In this document: positions 19,925 to 27,963 of the stretch, piece by piece | Layout: each line of letters begins with the position of its first letter | Position numbering within the stretch: position 1 is the stretch's first letter | From: an uncultured Lachnospiraceae bacterium | Lineage (GTDB): Bacteria; Bacillota; Clostridia; Lachnospirales; Lachnospiraceae | Reading direction: 5' to 3' | NCBI GenBank assembly: GCA_946405625.1 | Contig: CAMJHQ010000023.1 | Location: forward strand, 1 to 52,949 | DNA length: 52,949 bases | Made by a program: the position numbers and the translations under genes | Notes under the pieces: model-generated | What the model was told of the DNA's origin: nothing | Database searches by the model: none | Seen by the model: only the letters and a program-made list of their open reading frames with translations

Positions 19925-20927
19925 CAGATCCTGCTCCTATTCCGTAATGTGCTCTTACGAGTCCATCGATTTCATTCATTATCTCCGGATTTTCAAGAAG
20001 ATATGCTTTTGTATTTTCTCTTCCCTGTCCGATCTTATTGCCCTGATATGAATACCATGCACCTGACTTAACGATGATGTCGCATGCAGATGCGAGATCT
20101 ACGATGTCACCGACCTTTGAGATACCCTTACCGAACATAATATCGAATTCAGCTTCCTTGAAAGGAGGAGCAACCTTATTCTTTACTACCTTAACTCTTG
20201 TTCTGTTACCTACAACCTCGCCCTGAGCCTTGAGAGATTCGATACGACGAACATCAAGTCTTACAGAAGAATAGAACTTAAGTGCTCGTCCACCTGTTGT
20301 TGTCTCAGGATTTCCGAACATTACACCAACCTTCTCTCGAAGCTGATTGATAAAGATAACTACACAGTTCGTCTTGCTGATAACTGCTGTAAGCTTTCTG
20401 AGTGCCTGAGACATTAGTCTTGCATGAAGACCTACATGGCTGTCTCCCATCTCACCGTCGATTTCTGCCTTCGGAACAAGTGCAGCAACCGAGTCAACGA
20501 TGATAACATCAACCGCACCGGACCTTACCATAGTTTCCGTGATCTCAAGTGCCTGCTCACCGTTATCCGGCTGTGAGATATAAAGATTATCTATATCTAC
20601 GCCTATATTCTTTGCATATACTGGATCGAGTGCATGCTCAGCATCGATGAATCCTGCAATTCCGCCCATTTTCTGAACCTCAGATACAACATGAAGTGCA
20701 ACTGTGGTCTTACCACTTGATTCAGGTCCGTAAATCTCGATGATTCTTCCTCTCGGCATACCACCTACACCAAGTGCGATATCAAGACTGAGCGATCCTG
20801 TCGGAACAACCTCTATATTCATATTCTTGGTATTGTCACCAAGCTTCATAACCGAGCCCTTGCCATACTGCTTTTCAATCTGTGCAAGTGCGGCATCAAG
20901 TGCCTTAATTTTCTCTTCGTTAGCCAT
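19899..20927 (-). CDS. recA: Recombinase RecA
   Basis: 342 residues, full length. Walker A GPESSGKT at 67-74, the 'IIVDSVAAL' Walker B region, the '[20 protein letters not shown]' loop L1/L2 region and the 'MSQALRKL' motif are all present. It forms the ATP-dependent filament on single-stranded DNA that drives homologous recombination and the SOS response. The ATG at 20927 has a GAGGAGG site. It overlaps recX by 26 bases. The acidic C-terminal tail (AAETDTE) is typical. The promoter region lacks an obvious standard LexA box. Confidence 0.98.
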   Translation of the reverse strand: MANEEKIKALDAALAQIEKQYGKGSVMKLGDNTKNMNIEVVPTGSLSLDIALGVGGMPRGRIIEIYGPESSGKTTVALHVVSEVQKMGGIAGFIDAEHALDPVYAKNIGVDIDNLYISQPDNGEQALEITETMVRSGAVDVIIVDSVAALVPKAEIDGEMGDSHVGLHARLMSQALRKLTAVISKTNCVVIFINQLREKVGVMFGNPETTTGGRALKFYSSVRLDVRRIESLKAQGEVVGNRTRVKVVKNKVAPPFKEAEFDIMFGKGISKVGDIVDLASACDIIVKSGAWYSYQGNKIGQGRENTKAYLLENPEIMNEIDGLVRAHYGIGAGSDAAETDTE

Positions 20928-21007
20928 CTTGCCTCCTCATAAATACGCGGATAATATTTCCGCAAAAATGTAAATTACAGTTTTTTATCTCCATAAGACA
21001 AAAATCA

Positions 21008-21043
21008 GTATAGCATAGCAGATAAAAAAATGCTATTCTTTTA
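21008..21043 (-). promoter_or_regulatory. Extended -10 promoter of recA with an overlapping inverted repeat
   Basis: On the minus strand a TGC-TATACT extended -10 lies about 80 bases before the recA start. A 7-bp inverted repeat (ATAGCAT / ATGCTAT, spaced 13 bases) overlaps the -10 and the -35 region, which otherwise matches consensus poorly. The repeat could be an operator. Confidence 0.4.
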
Positions 21044-21055
21044 ATAACAAAATAA

Positions 21056-21070
21056 GCTCGAATTTCGAGC
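21056..21070. promoter_or_regulatory. 15-bp palindrome between recA and tmcAL
   Basis: GCTCGAA-T-TTCGAGC is a perfect 7+1+7 palindrome midway between the divergent recA and tmcAL starts. It may be a regulator site or a short hairpin; it is not the known GAAC-N4-GTTC LexA box of Firmicutes. Confidence 0.4.
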
Positions 21071-21127
21071 ATTTTTAGATTTTTTTACTAAATATTGTAG
21101 AATGATATATATTTTTTGGAGAGCATA

Positions 21128-22396
21128 ATGAAGCTTATCGGAGTAATCGCGGAATTCAATCCATTTCATAACGGACATGCATATCTTATTGAAGAAGCCA
21201 GACGTAAGGTCACTGAAGAAACCGGTGAAGAAACCGGCGTCATCATCTGCATGAGCGGAAACTACGTACAACGAGGATCTCTTGCTGTATTCGATAAATA
21301 TACACGTGCAGAGTCTTCCCTCTGCTCCGCCGATATTGTATTTGAAATGCCTGTGATATGGGCAACCTCTGATGCAGGTCGTTTTGCGGCATGCGGAGTA
21401 AACATGCTTTCACAGCTTAATTGCGACTATATAGCATTCGGGATAGAAGAAAACTCCACAGAACACGGATCTGTATCAGCCGAGCTTCAGAAAACAGCAG
21501 ATATCCTTTTTGATGAGCCTGAAGAGTATAAAAGCCTCCTGTCCCAATATCTTTCAGACGGACAGGCTTATCCTCTTGCACGGATAAATGCATTTAAGGA
21601 TTTTACAGGTTCGGACGGTAAATACCTTTCAACCTCAAACAACATACTTGCTCTCGAATATCTTATATCAATAAAGAAATATAACTTAGCTCTGAAGCCT
21701 GTTTTCATACCAAGAAAAGGCGCAGATTACGGAAGCAGCGAAATGGCCGGGAACTATTCCTCTGCTACAGCTATCAGAGAATATATGAATATTACTAAAT
21801 GTGCATCCGAAGGCGGCAGTATAGAGGACACAGCGCTTATAAGTCTTCTCTCAGACAATATGCCGGCTCAGGCTCTTTCCGCTATAGATAAGTATCTTCA
21901 TGCTCCATCTGTAACGGATTCCGATATACTGCCTTACATTATCGGTAAAATTAGGACTTCCGATCCGGAAGAGCTTCAAACCATATACGGAATGAACGAA
22001 GAGCTCTGCAACAGACTTATGAAGCTTAACTATCCGACAGACTACGATTCTTTAAAGGATTATATGAAAACGAGAAATCTCACAATGACAAGAGTCTGCA
22101 GACTGCTACTGCATACAGCCCTTGGAATAAAGGAGCCTCCTGTTCAGTTTGCTCCTATTAAATATGCAAATCTCCTTGCAATGCGGAAAAGTGCATCCAA
22201 GATACTTGAGGAAATATCGAACTCAAACGACCTGACTGTAATAAACAAAAAATCCGCTTATAAAGCGGAGGACAGCCTGTCACGGGATTCATGGCAGATT
22301 GATTGCAGAACTACAGATGTCTATGATCAGATCGTATACGATAAGACAGGAATAACTCTCCCAACCGAACTCAGGTCAAACATAAGGTTCCAATAA
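21128..22396 (+). CDS. tmcAL: tRNA(Met) cytidine acetate ligase
   Basis: 422 residues from the ATG at 21128, which has a TTGGAGAG site; the in-frame TTG at 21116 is too close to that site to be the start. The N-terminus GVIAEFNPFHNGH carries the nucleotidyltransferase HxGH-type motif, and CMSGNYVQRG follows as expected. TmcAL (formerly YlbM, DUF795) uses ATP and acetate to make N4-acetylcytidine at the wobble position of elongator tRNA-Met. It stands alone on the plus strand, divergent from recA, and ends at a bidirectional terminator shared with the next minus-strand gene. Confidence 0.93.
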   Translation: MKLIGVIAEFNPFHNGHAYLIEEARRKVTEETGEETGVIICMSGNYVQRGSLAVFDKYTRAESSLCSADIVFEMPVIWATSDAGRFAACGVNMLSQLNCDYIAFGIEENSTEHGSVSAELQKTADILFDEPEEYKSLLSQYLSDGQAYPLARINAFKDFTGSDGKYLSTSNNILALEYLISIKKYNLALKPVFIPRKGADYGSSEMAGNYSSATAIREYMNITKCASEGGSIEDTALISLLSDNMPAQALSAIDKYLHAPSVTDSDILPYIIGKIRTSDPEELQTIYGMNEELCNRLMKLNYPTDYDSLKDYMKTRNLTMTRVCRLLLHTALGIKEPPVQFAPIKYANLLAMRKSASKILEEISNSNDLTVINKKSAYKAEDSLSRDSWQIDCRTTDVYDQIVYDKTGITLPTELRSNIRFQ

Positions 22397-22468
22397 AATA
22401 TCTGATCTATCTTACAGACAATATAAACATCCAGTTCGTCAAACAGACAATATACCGTTGATATAAAG

Positions 22469-22494
22469 AAAACCCCGCAACATATGCGGGGTTT
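22469..22494. terminator. Bidirectional terminator between tmcAL and the acidic coiled-coil gene
   Basis: AAACCCCGCA-(5)-TGCGGGGTTT stem with an A-run on one side and a T-rich stretch on the other, serving converging genes. Confidence 0.85.
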
Positions 22495-22504
22495 AATAGT
22501 CTAT

Positions 22505-23230
22505 TTACTCATCAAGGAAGTCGTCATCATCATCGTAATCGTCGTCATCATCATAGTCATCATCGTCGAAGTCTTCATCGTCTTCATATTCATCCTCGTC
22601 TTCTTCGTCATATGATGGCTGCTGTGGCTGGCTATACTGCTGCTGCGGCTGCTGTGGAACCTGAATATCATTTCCGTTAATAAGATCGATACTTGTATCA
22701 ATCTCACCGAGATTATTCTCGAGTGTATAAAGATTATTCTCAAGACTGTCACAGAGAGTCTTATAATGCTCATTCTCTGCCTCAAGTGTTGTTGACATGA
22801 AGTCTCTCATTTCCGAAAGCTTCTGCTTTGTATAAGCCATTGCTCCGAGTCTTACTTCCTTAGCCTCTGCATTTGCATCGTCAAGTATCTGCTGTGCCTG
22901 ATTGCGTGCCGCTGTAACGATCTCATCTGCACGAATATTTGCAAGCTCTGTAATATGATTCGTATCAACAAGACGATTTGCCTCATTTACAGACTCTGAA
23001 ATTATAGCGTCTGAACGGGTTCTTGCCGAAGCAAGTATAGCTTCCTTGTTCCTCATTATCTTCTTGCATCTCTCGATCTCACTTGGAAGCTTAAGCTTTA
23101 ATTCGCTGAGCATCCTTTCAAGTTCTTCCTTAGGAACAACAATCTTGTTAGAAGAAAGAGGCTGGTATTTGCAATTACCGATAAATACCTCGATCTCATC
23201 GATCATCTCTTCTACGCCCTTTTTACCCAT
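22505..23230 (-). CDS. Coiled-coil protein with Q-rich linker and poly-Asp tail
   Basis: 241 residues. The first 180 form an Ala/Glu/Arg-rich coiled coil resembling the DivIVA / ATP-synthase b-subunit type ('RTRSDAIISESVNEANRLVD', 'NQAQQILDDANAEAKEVRLG'). This is followed by a Gln/Pro/Tyr linker (about 190-207) and about 35 residues almost wholly Asp/Glu, ending DDDDDFLDE. There is no membrane segment. It lies 25 bases after coaD with a GGAGG site and ends at a terminator, so it is probably the last gene of the recG-rsmD-coaD unit. Similar proteins beside coaD are often named 'ATPase' without evidence; I see no nucleotide-binding motif. A role as cytoplasmic scaffold or division-site protein is only a guess. 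Confidence 0.8.
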   Translation of the reverse strand: MGKKGVEEMIDEIEVFIGNCKYQPLSSNKIVVPKEELERMLSELKLKLPSEIERCKKIMRNKEAILASARTRSDAIISESVNEANRLVDTNHITELANIRADEIVTAARNQAQQILDDANAEAKEVRLGAMAYTKQKLSEMRDFMSTTLEAENEHYKTLCDSLENNLYTLENNLGEIDTSIDLINGNDIQVPQQPQQQYSQPQQPSYDEEDEDEYEDDEDFDDDDYDDDDDYDDDDDFLDE

Positions 23231-23255
23231 TTTTAAATCCTCCTGTGATTTGTAA

Positions 23256-23741
23256 TCATAAGATGTTATACTTTTCCTCTACCTTGTGTAGAACTAATTC
23301 CGGAACCAGATCCTTAACCGACTTTCCGTAGCTGGCAATTTCCTTTACCATAGATGAACTGATATAAGAAAGCCCCGGATCCGTAGCCATGAAAACTGTT
23401 TCAATTTTTGAAGAAATAGTTTTATTGGCCTGAGCCATCGAAAGCTCAAAATCGAAATCATTAACTCCTCTGAGTCCGCGAACGATGATGCTTACATCAT
23501 TCTCCTTCGCAAAATCAACCAGAAGTCCATCCGAACTGGCAACTGTTACATTCGAAAAACCGGACGTAACATCACCTAACATCTTAACACGTTCTTCAAG
23601 AGAAAACAATGGAGATTTTTTTCCGGCATTATTTAATACACATACTATAAGCTCATCAAACACCCTTGCCGACCTCTCGATAAGGTCCATATGCCCCAGA
23701 GTTATAGGGTCGAAACTCCCCGGATATATTGCCCTTATCAT
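23256..23741 (-). CDS. coaD: Pantetheine-phosphate adenylyltransferase
   Basis: 161 residues, standard for CoaD. The N-terminal 'YPGSFDPITLGHMDLI' has the TxGH nucleotidyltransferase motif, and 'YISSSMVKEIA' gives the second conserved motif. It transfers AMP to 4'-phosphopantetheine, the penultimate step of coenzyme A synthesis. The ATG overlaps the rsmD stop (ATGA), the usual rsmD-coaD pair. Confidence 0.97.
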   Translation of the reverse strand: MIRAIYPGSFDPITLGHMDLIERSARVFDELIVCVLNNAGKKSPLFSLEERVKMLGDVTSGFSNVTVASSDGLLVDFAKENDVSIIVRGLRGVNDFDFELSMAQANKTISSKIETVFMATDPGLSYISSSMVKEIASYGKSVKDLVPELVLHKVEEKYNIL

Positions 23742-24298
23742 TTCTCATCCTCCTTGATTCTCATAAAGACATGTTTGTTTGTTCTGTAATTCTTTTCCTT
23801 AAAAATATAAAACTTTGTATCATCCAGATATTCAAAATCTTCATCCCCGATTGCTTCAACTATGATTATGGCATCGGGATTCTTGAATTCTTTCTTGTCG
23901 AGTGCAAGAAGAACATCCCTCTCAAGGCCTTTGCTATAAGGCGGATCGATGAATATTACATCGAAATCAACCTTAGGAAGGCTTCTGACATAACCGACTG
24001 CATCGCTTCTCAGGATATCAGCTTCATCCTCAAATTTTGTAAAATGTACATTTTCCTTTATGCATTTAAGCGCTTCTCTTCCGTTCTCTACAAGAACTGC
24101 ATGCTTTGCTCCTCTCGAAAGCGCCTCGATTCCGATAGCACCGCTCCCGGAGAAAAGATCAAGAAATCTGCTTCCCGGAACATAGTCCTGGATTACATTA
24201 AAAAGTGTTTCTTTATATCTGTCCGCCGTCGGTCTCGTATCCATTCCTTCAACCGATTTAAGTGGAAGACTCCTTCTCGTTCCTGCTATAACTCTCAT
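23738..24298 (-). CDS. rsmD: 16S rRNA (guanine(966)-N(2))-methyltransferase
   Basis: 186 residues. The start MRVIAGTRRSLPL, the SAM-binding loop 'LDLFSGSGAIGIEALSRGA' and the catalytic 'FIDPPY' are the hallmarks of RsmD. It methylates G966 of 16S rRNA in the 30S head. A GGAGGATG site precedes the ATG at 24298. It is coupled to coaD downstream, and a cellulase gene lies 34 bases upstream, which is an unusual neighbour. Confidence 0.95.
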   Translation of the reverse strand: MRVIAGTRRSLPLKSVEGMDTRPTADRYKETLFNVIQDYVPGSRFLDLFSGSGAIGIEALSRGAKHAVLVENGREALKCIKENVHFTKFEDEADILRSDAVGYVRSLPKVDFDVIFIDPPYSKGLERDVLLALDKKEFKNPDAIIIVEAIGDEDFEYLDDTKFYIFKEKNYRTNKHVFMRIKEDEK

Positions 24299-24332
24299 AT
24301 TTCATCCTCCGACATATTTTCCATATGGCATT

Positions 24333-25970
24333 TTACTTCGAGGAAATAGTATCCTTAAGCCACTGTCCTGTCTCTGAAAGCTCATCATCTGTCCAGCCCG
24401 AAGTCTTGCTGCATTCAGGTGCGATCAGAGCTGATGTTTCATTCTTATTACAAAGGCTCCAGCTGGAATATGACAGATTATTTTCATTGATGAAATCCAT
24501 CCATTCATCTGCAGAATCATAATCTATTCCGCCATTTCCCGATGCATCACATATACTGAATTCCGAAATAAATACAGGGATACCGGCATCAAGCGCTGCC
24601 TTTGCCTTGCTTCTTATATTTTCCTTATGAGTTGCGGCATAGAAATGTACCGCATACATTATATTTTCCTGACCTGTTACAGGATCGGAAATTACAGTAT
24701 CTACATCCTGTGACCAGGTCGGTGTACCTACTATAATAATCGCATCCTTATCATTCTTTCTGATGATCGGGATAATGATATCAGCATATTCCTTTATATC
24801 TTCCCATGTTGTACTTCCGTTTGGCTCATTACAGATCTCATAGATCACATTATCATTATCCGCATACTTGGATGACATTTCTTCAAAGAACTTCTTTGCT
24901 TCATCCACATTCTTCATAGGATTAAGATCATGAAGTACATGCCAGTCGATTATAACATACATTCCAAGCTCGGTCGCATAATCTACTCCGTCGGATACAA
25001 GTGACTTAAGCTTATCCTTGTCTCCGTCAGTACAATATCCGCCGCCTTCATCAGTATACATTGCAAGTCTGATCATGTTTGCTCCCCAGTCATCTCTGAG
25101 TGTCTGAAAAGCATCCTTGTTTACATAATCTGGGAACCATGCAATACCGTGAGTACTTACACCTCTGAGCTGGTATTTCTCACCGTTCTTATCAACTATA
25201 TCCGTTCCTTTAACTGAGAGCTTTCCGTGATTATCAAGAGGTGTACCCTCTTCCACAGGTCTCGGCTCTCTCTTAGCTTCACGTTCCTGCTTCTTCTCTT
25301 CACGTATTTTTTCTGCCGCATCTGCTTCGGCGACAACTTCACCGCCTACAAGAAGTGTACCGCCCTTGGCTATATTCTTGCAGTCTTCTTTAGTCTTTAC
25401 ATTAACTATCATTCCCACATCCTTGTATTCACTCTTGGCAGCTATACGCTTATTAAACTCAACCGGAGTGAGTATTATCTCATCTCCTTCGATCTTATAC
25501 TCTGCATTCCATATATTTTCAATCTCAGCGTCCTTAAAACCGGCAACCCTGATCTCCCAGTTCTCGTATTCCGATGATGAATCATTCTTGATCATCACAT
25601 CACACTGAAAACCGTATCCACCGTCCTTTTCCCACGGAGCACCGCTGGTAACCTTAACATAAATGGCACCTTCACCGGCCTTGGATTCCTCTTTATCTTC
25701 TTTTTCTTCCTTATCTTCCTTGCCGTCTTCTTTTTTCGCTTCAGTAGTTTTCTCCTCGGTTGTCTTCTCTTCGGTAATTTCCTCGGTCTCTTCCTCTGAG
25801 TCTGCTGTCGTCACACTTTCTGTAGTAGTCTTTTCGGTAGAAGCTTCATCTGTATTTTCCGCTCTGCCTCTCTTAAGACCGAATATATATCCTAATACTC
25901 CGATAAGCATCGCTGTCGCAATCAGTATCAATAAAATCGAAGTTTTTATCTTTTTGTTGTCACTGTTCAT
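24333..25970 (-). CDS. Membrane-anchored GH5 cellulase (endoglucanase) with CBM-like domain
   Basis: 545 residues. An uncleaved N-terminal transmembrane anchor (about 10-30) is followed by a Thr/Glu/Lys-rich stalk (about 38-95), a carbohydrate-binding-like beta domain (about 98-212, 'VTSGAPWEKDGGYGFQCDV', 'YENWEIRVAGF', resembling CBM2) and a GH5 catalytic domain (about 248-545). The core shows 'LRGVSTHGI', 'YVIIDWHVL', 'YEICNEPNG' with acid/base E382, 'VHFYAATH' and 'VFISEFS' with nucleophile E470, typical of subfamily GH5_2 endo-beta-1,4-glucanases. It should act on cellulose or related beta-glucans outside the cell while tethered to the membrane. Its start overlaps the end of recG by 11 bases, although the two functions are unrelated. 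Confidence 0.92.
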   Translation of the reverse strand: MNSDNKKIKTSILLILIATAMLIGVLGYIFGLKRGRAENTDEASTEKTTTESVTTADSEEETEEITEEKTTEEKTTEAKKEDGKEDKEEKEDKEESKAGEGAIYVKVTSGAPWEKDGGYGFQCDVMIKNDSSSEYENWEIRVAGFKDAEIENIWNAEYKIEGDEIILTPVEFNKRIAAKSEYKDVGMIVNVKTKEDCKNIAKGGTLLVGGEVVAEADAAEKIREEKKQEREAKREPRPVEEGTPLDNHGKLSVKGTDIVDKNGEKYQLRGVSTHGIAWFPDYVNKDAFQTLRDDWGANMIRLAMYTDEGGGYCTDGDKDKLKSLVSDGVDYATELGMYVIIDWHVLHDLNPMKNVDEAKKFFEEMSSKYADNDNVIYEICNEPNGSTTWEDIKEYADIIIPIIRKNDKDAIIIVGTPTWSQDVDTVISDPVTGQENIMYAVHFYAATHKENIRSKAKAALDAGIPVFISEFSICDASGNGGIDYDSADEWMDFINENNLSYSSWSLCNKNETSALIAPECSKTSGWTDDELSETGQWLKDTISSK

Positions 25971-27945
25971 TTCCCAGTATTCCTCCGTATTTAATCGCAG
26001 CCTCCTGTGCCCGTCTCAGAATATCGGCATGGCTGTAAATATCAGCAACTCTGAACGCAATATCTCCGCTCTGTCTGATTCCAAAGAACTCTCCCGGTCC
26101 TCTCAGTTTCAGATCCTCCGCCGCTATATAAAAGCCGTCATTTGAATCCTCAAGAACCTTAAGTCTCTTAACTGATTCATCCGACTTTTTAACATTTATA
26201 AATATACAATAGCTCTGAGCATCTCCTCTTCCCACGCGTCCTCTCAGCTGATGAAGCTGCGCAAGACCGAAACGCTCGGCATTTTCTATCATCATTACAG
26301 TAGCATTCGGATTATTGATTCCGACTTCTATTACTGTAGTAGAAACAAGAACATCCGTCTCATGTTTGAGGAAACTCTCCATTACTTCAAGCTTTTCCTG
26401 CTCCTTCATTCTTCCATGAAGAAACTTTACACGAACCGATCCTCCGAGCGCAGCTGCAAGTTCATCCGCATAATTTACAACATTTTCGGCATCAACCGCT
26501 TCACTCTCCTCAACCATCGGGCATATGACATACGCCTGATGACCGTTTGCAACCTCATTTCTTATAAACTTATAAGCAGAAGGTCTGTAGTCCGTGCCTA
26601 CAACGCAGTTCTTGATACGTTTTCTTCCTGCCGGCAATTCTTTGATAACCGATATATCCATATCAGCATAAAGAATAATAGCAAGAGTTCTCGGAATCGG
26701 TGTAGCACTCATGATAAGCACATGCGGCATATCGCCCTTCAGCCCGAGTCTTTCGCGTTGCTTCACTCCGAATCTGTGCTGCTCATCGGTTATGACAAGT
26801 CCAAGATTCTTATACTCAACCTTTTCCGTAATAAGAGCATGTGTTCCGACGATTATATCTATCTCGCCGTTCTTAAGTCTCTCATAGATCAGTCTTCTTT
26901 CCTTAGCTGCAAGTGAGCCGGTCAGAAGTCCGACGCGCAACTTATATGGTTTAAAAAGCTTTGTAAGTTCGTTAAAATGCTGTTCTGCCAGCACTTCGGT
27001 CGGAACCATCAGTGCTCCCTGATAACCGGATACAGCTGCCATATAAAGTGCTTCTGCAGCAACCACAGTTTTTCCGGAACCTACATCACCCTGAATAAGC
27101 CTGTTCATAACGTGGTCAGAACTCATATCTGCTGCGATATCATCCACAGCAGCTCTCTGACCGTCCGTAAGCGTAAAGCCAAGCCCCGCTTCGAAGCCCG
27201 CTCTTCTCGAAATTGCTTCCTCTGTGACCTTATGGCCATTCGAAAGCATTATAGTCTTCTCTTTAATCTTACTTACATCGATAATAAAATGAAGAAACTC
27301 ATCAAAAGCGAGTCTCTCTATAGCATCTCGAAGTTCTTCTTTATTCTTTGGAAAATGTACTCTGTTCAGAGCTTCTCCAAGTCCTATAACTCCATACTCA
27401 CGTCTGATATCATCGTTAAGCCAGTCGGGAATTGAACCGATCATCCAGGACACTTCCCTGAGAGCTTTCATTACCATATTGTTGGTAAGCCCGCTGACCA
27501 GAGGATATACAGGCTGCATCGTACTGAGCATTTTCTGATAATTGAACTGAGTATAATATTCGGGCATTTCCATAACACGGGATGAACCGACTATCTTGAT
27601 ACTTCCTACGAAGATATATGATTCACCCTTATGGAGTACATTTCTCAGAAACGGCATATTAAACCACAGCATCTTGATCGATCCTGTGTCATCCGCAGCA
27701 GAAAGCGTTACTATCGTAAATCTTCTGCCTCTGTTTACAGCAACACCACTTACTATCTTACAAAATACAGCAGCTCTGTCTCCTTCTGCCAATGAGTTTA
27801 CGGAAACAGGCTGCTCATATACCTTGTAACTTCGAGGATAATACCTGATAAGGTCACCGATACAGTCTACGCCTACCTTATGAAATGTAGCCGCAGTCTT
27901 ATCTCCTATTCCCTTTACCTCGGTTATATTATCCTCAAGTCTCAT
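25960..27945 (-). CDS. recG: ATP-dependent DNA helicase RecG
   Basis: 661 residues, full length. An N-terminal wedge OB-fold ('VFCKIVSGVAVNRGRRFTIV') is followed by the helicase core with Walker A 'QGDVGSGKTVVA', the DEQH box 'VITDEQHRFGVKQR', 'MSATPIPRTLA' and motif VI 'QLRGRVGRG'. RecG remodels stalled forks and branched DNA. The start ATG at 27945 follows the fakA-like stop by 18 bases, so the two are probably in one transcript. Confidence 0.97.
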   Translation of the reverse strand: MRLEDNITEVKGIGDKTAATFHKVGVDCIGDLIRYYPRSYKVYEQPVSVNSLAEGDRAAVFCKIVSGVAVNRGRRFTIVTLSAADDTGSIKMLWFNMPFLRNVLHKGESYIFVGSIKIVGSSRVMEMPEYYTQFNYQKMLSTMQPVYPLVSGLTNNMVMKALREVSWMIGSIPDWLNDDIRREYGVIGLGEALNRVHFPKNKEELRDAIERLAFDEFLHFIIDVSKIKEKTIMLSNGHKVTEEAISRRAGFEAGLGFTLTDGQRAAVDDIAADMSSDHVMNRLIQGDVGSGKTVVAAEALYMAAVSGYQGALMVPTEVLAEQHFNELTKLFKPYKLRVGLLTGSLAAKERRLIYERLKNGEIDIIVGTHALITEKVEYKNLGLVITDEQHRFGVKQRERLGLKGDMPHVLIMSATPIPRTLAIILYADMDISVIKELPAGRKRIKNCVVGTDYRPSAYKFIRNEVANGHQAYVICPMVEESEAVDAENVVNYADELAAALGGSVRVKFLHGRMKEQEKLEVMESFLKHETDVLVSTTVIEVGINNPNATVMMIENAERFGLAQLHQLRGRVGRGDAQSYCIFINVKKSDESVKRLKVLEDSNDGFYIAAEDLKLRGPGEFFGIRQSGDIAFRVADIYSHADILRRAQEAAIKYGGILGNEQ

Positions 27946-27963
27946 ATTATCTCTTCTATTGAA

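Noticed and set aside
21116-21127. TTG at 21116 as the start of tmcAL
   Set aside because: It lies on its own ribosome site; the ATG at 21128 starts the conserved 'KLIGVIAEFNPFHNGH' motif.
23729-24349. 206-residue plus-strand ORF opposite rsmD
   Set aside because: Antisense to rsmD, which has all family motifs; no independent evidence.
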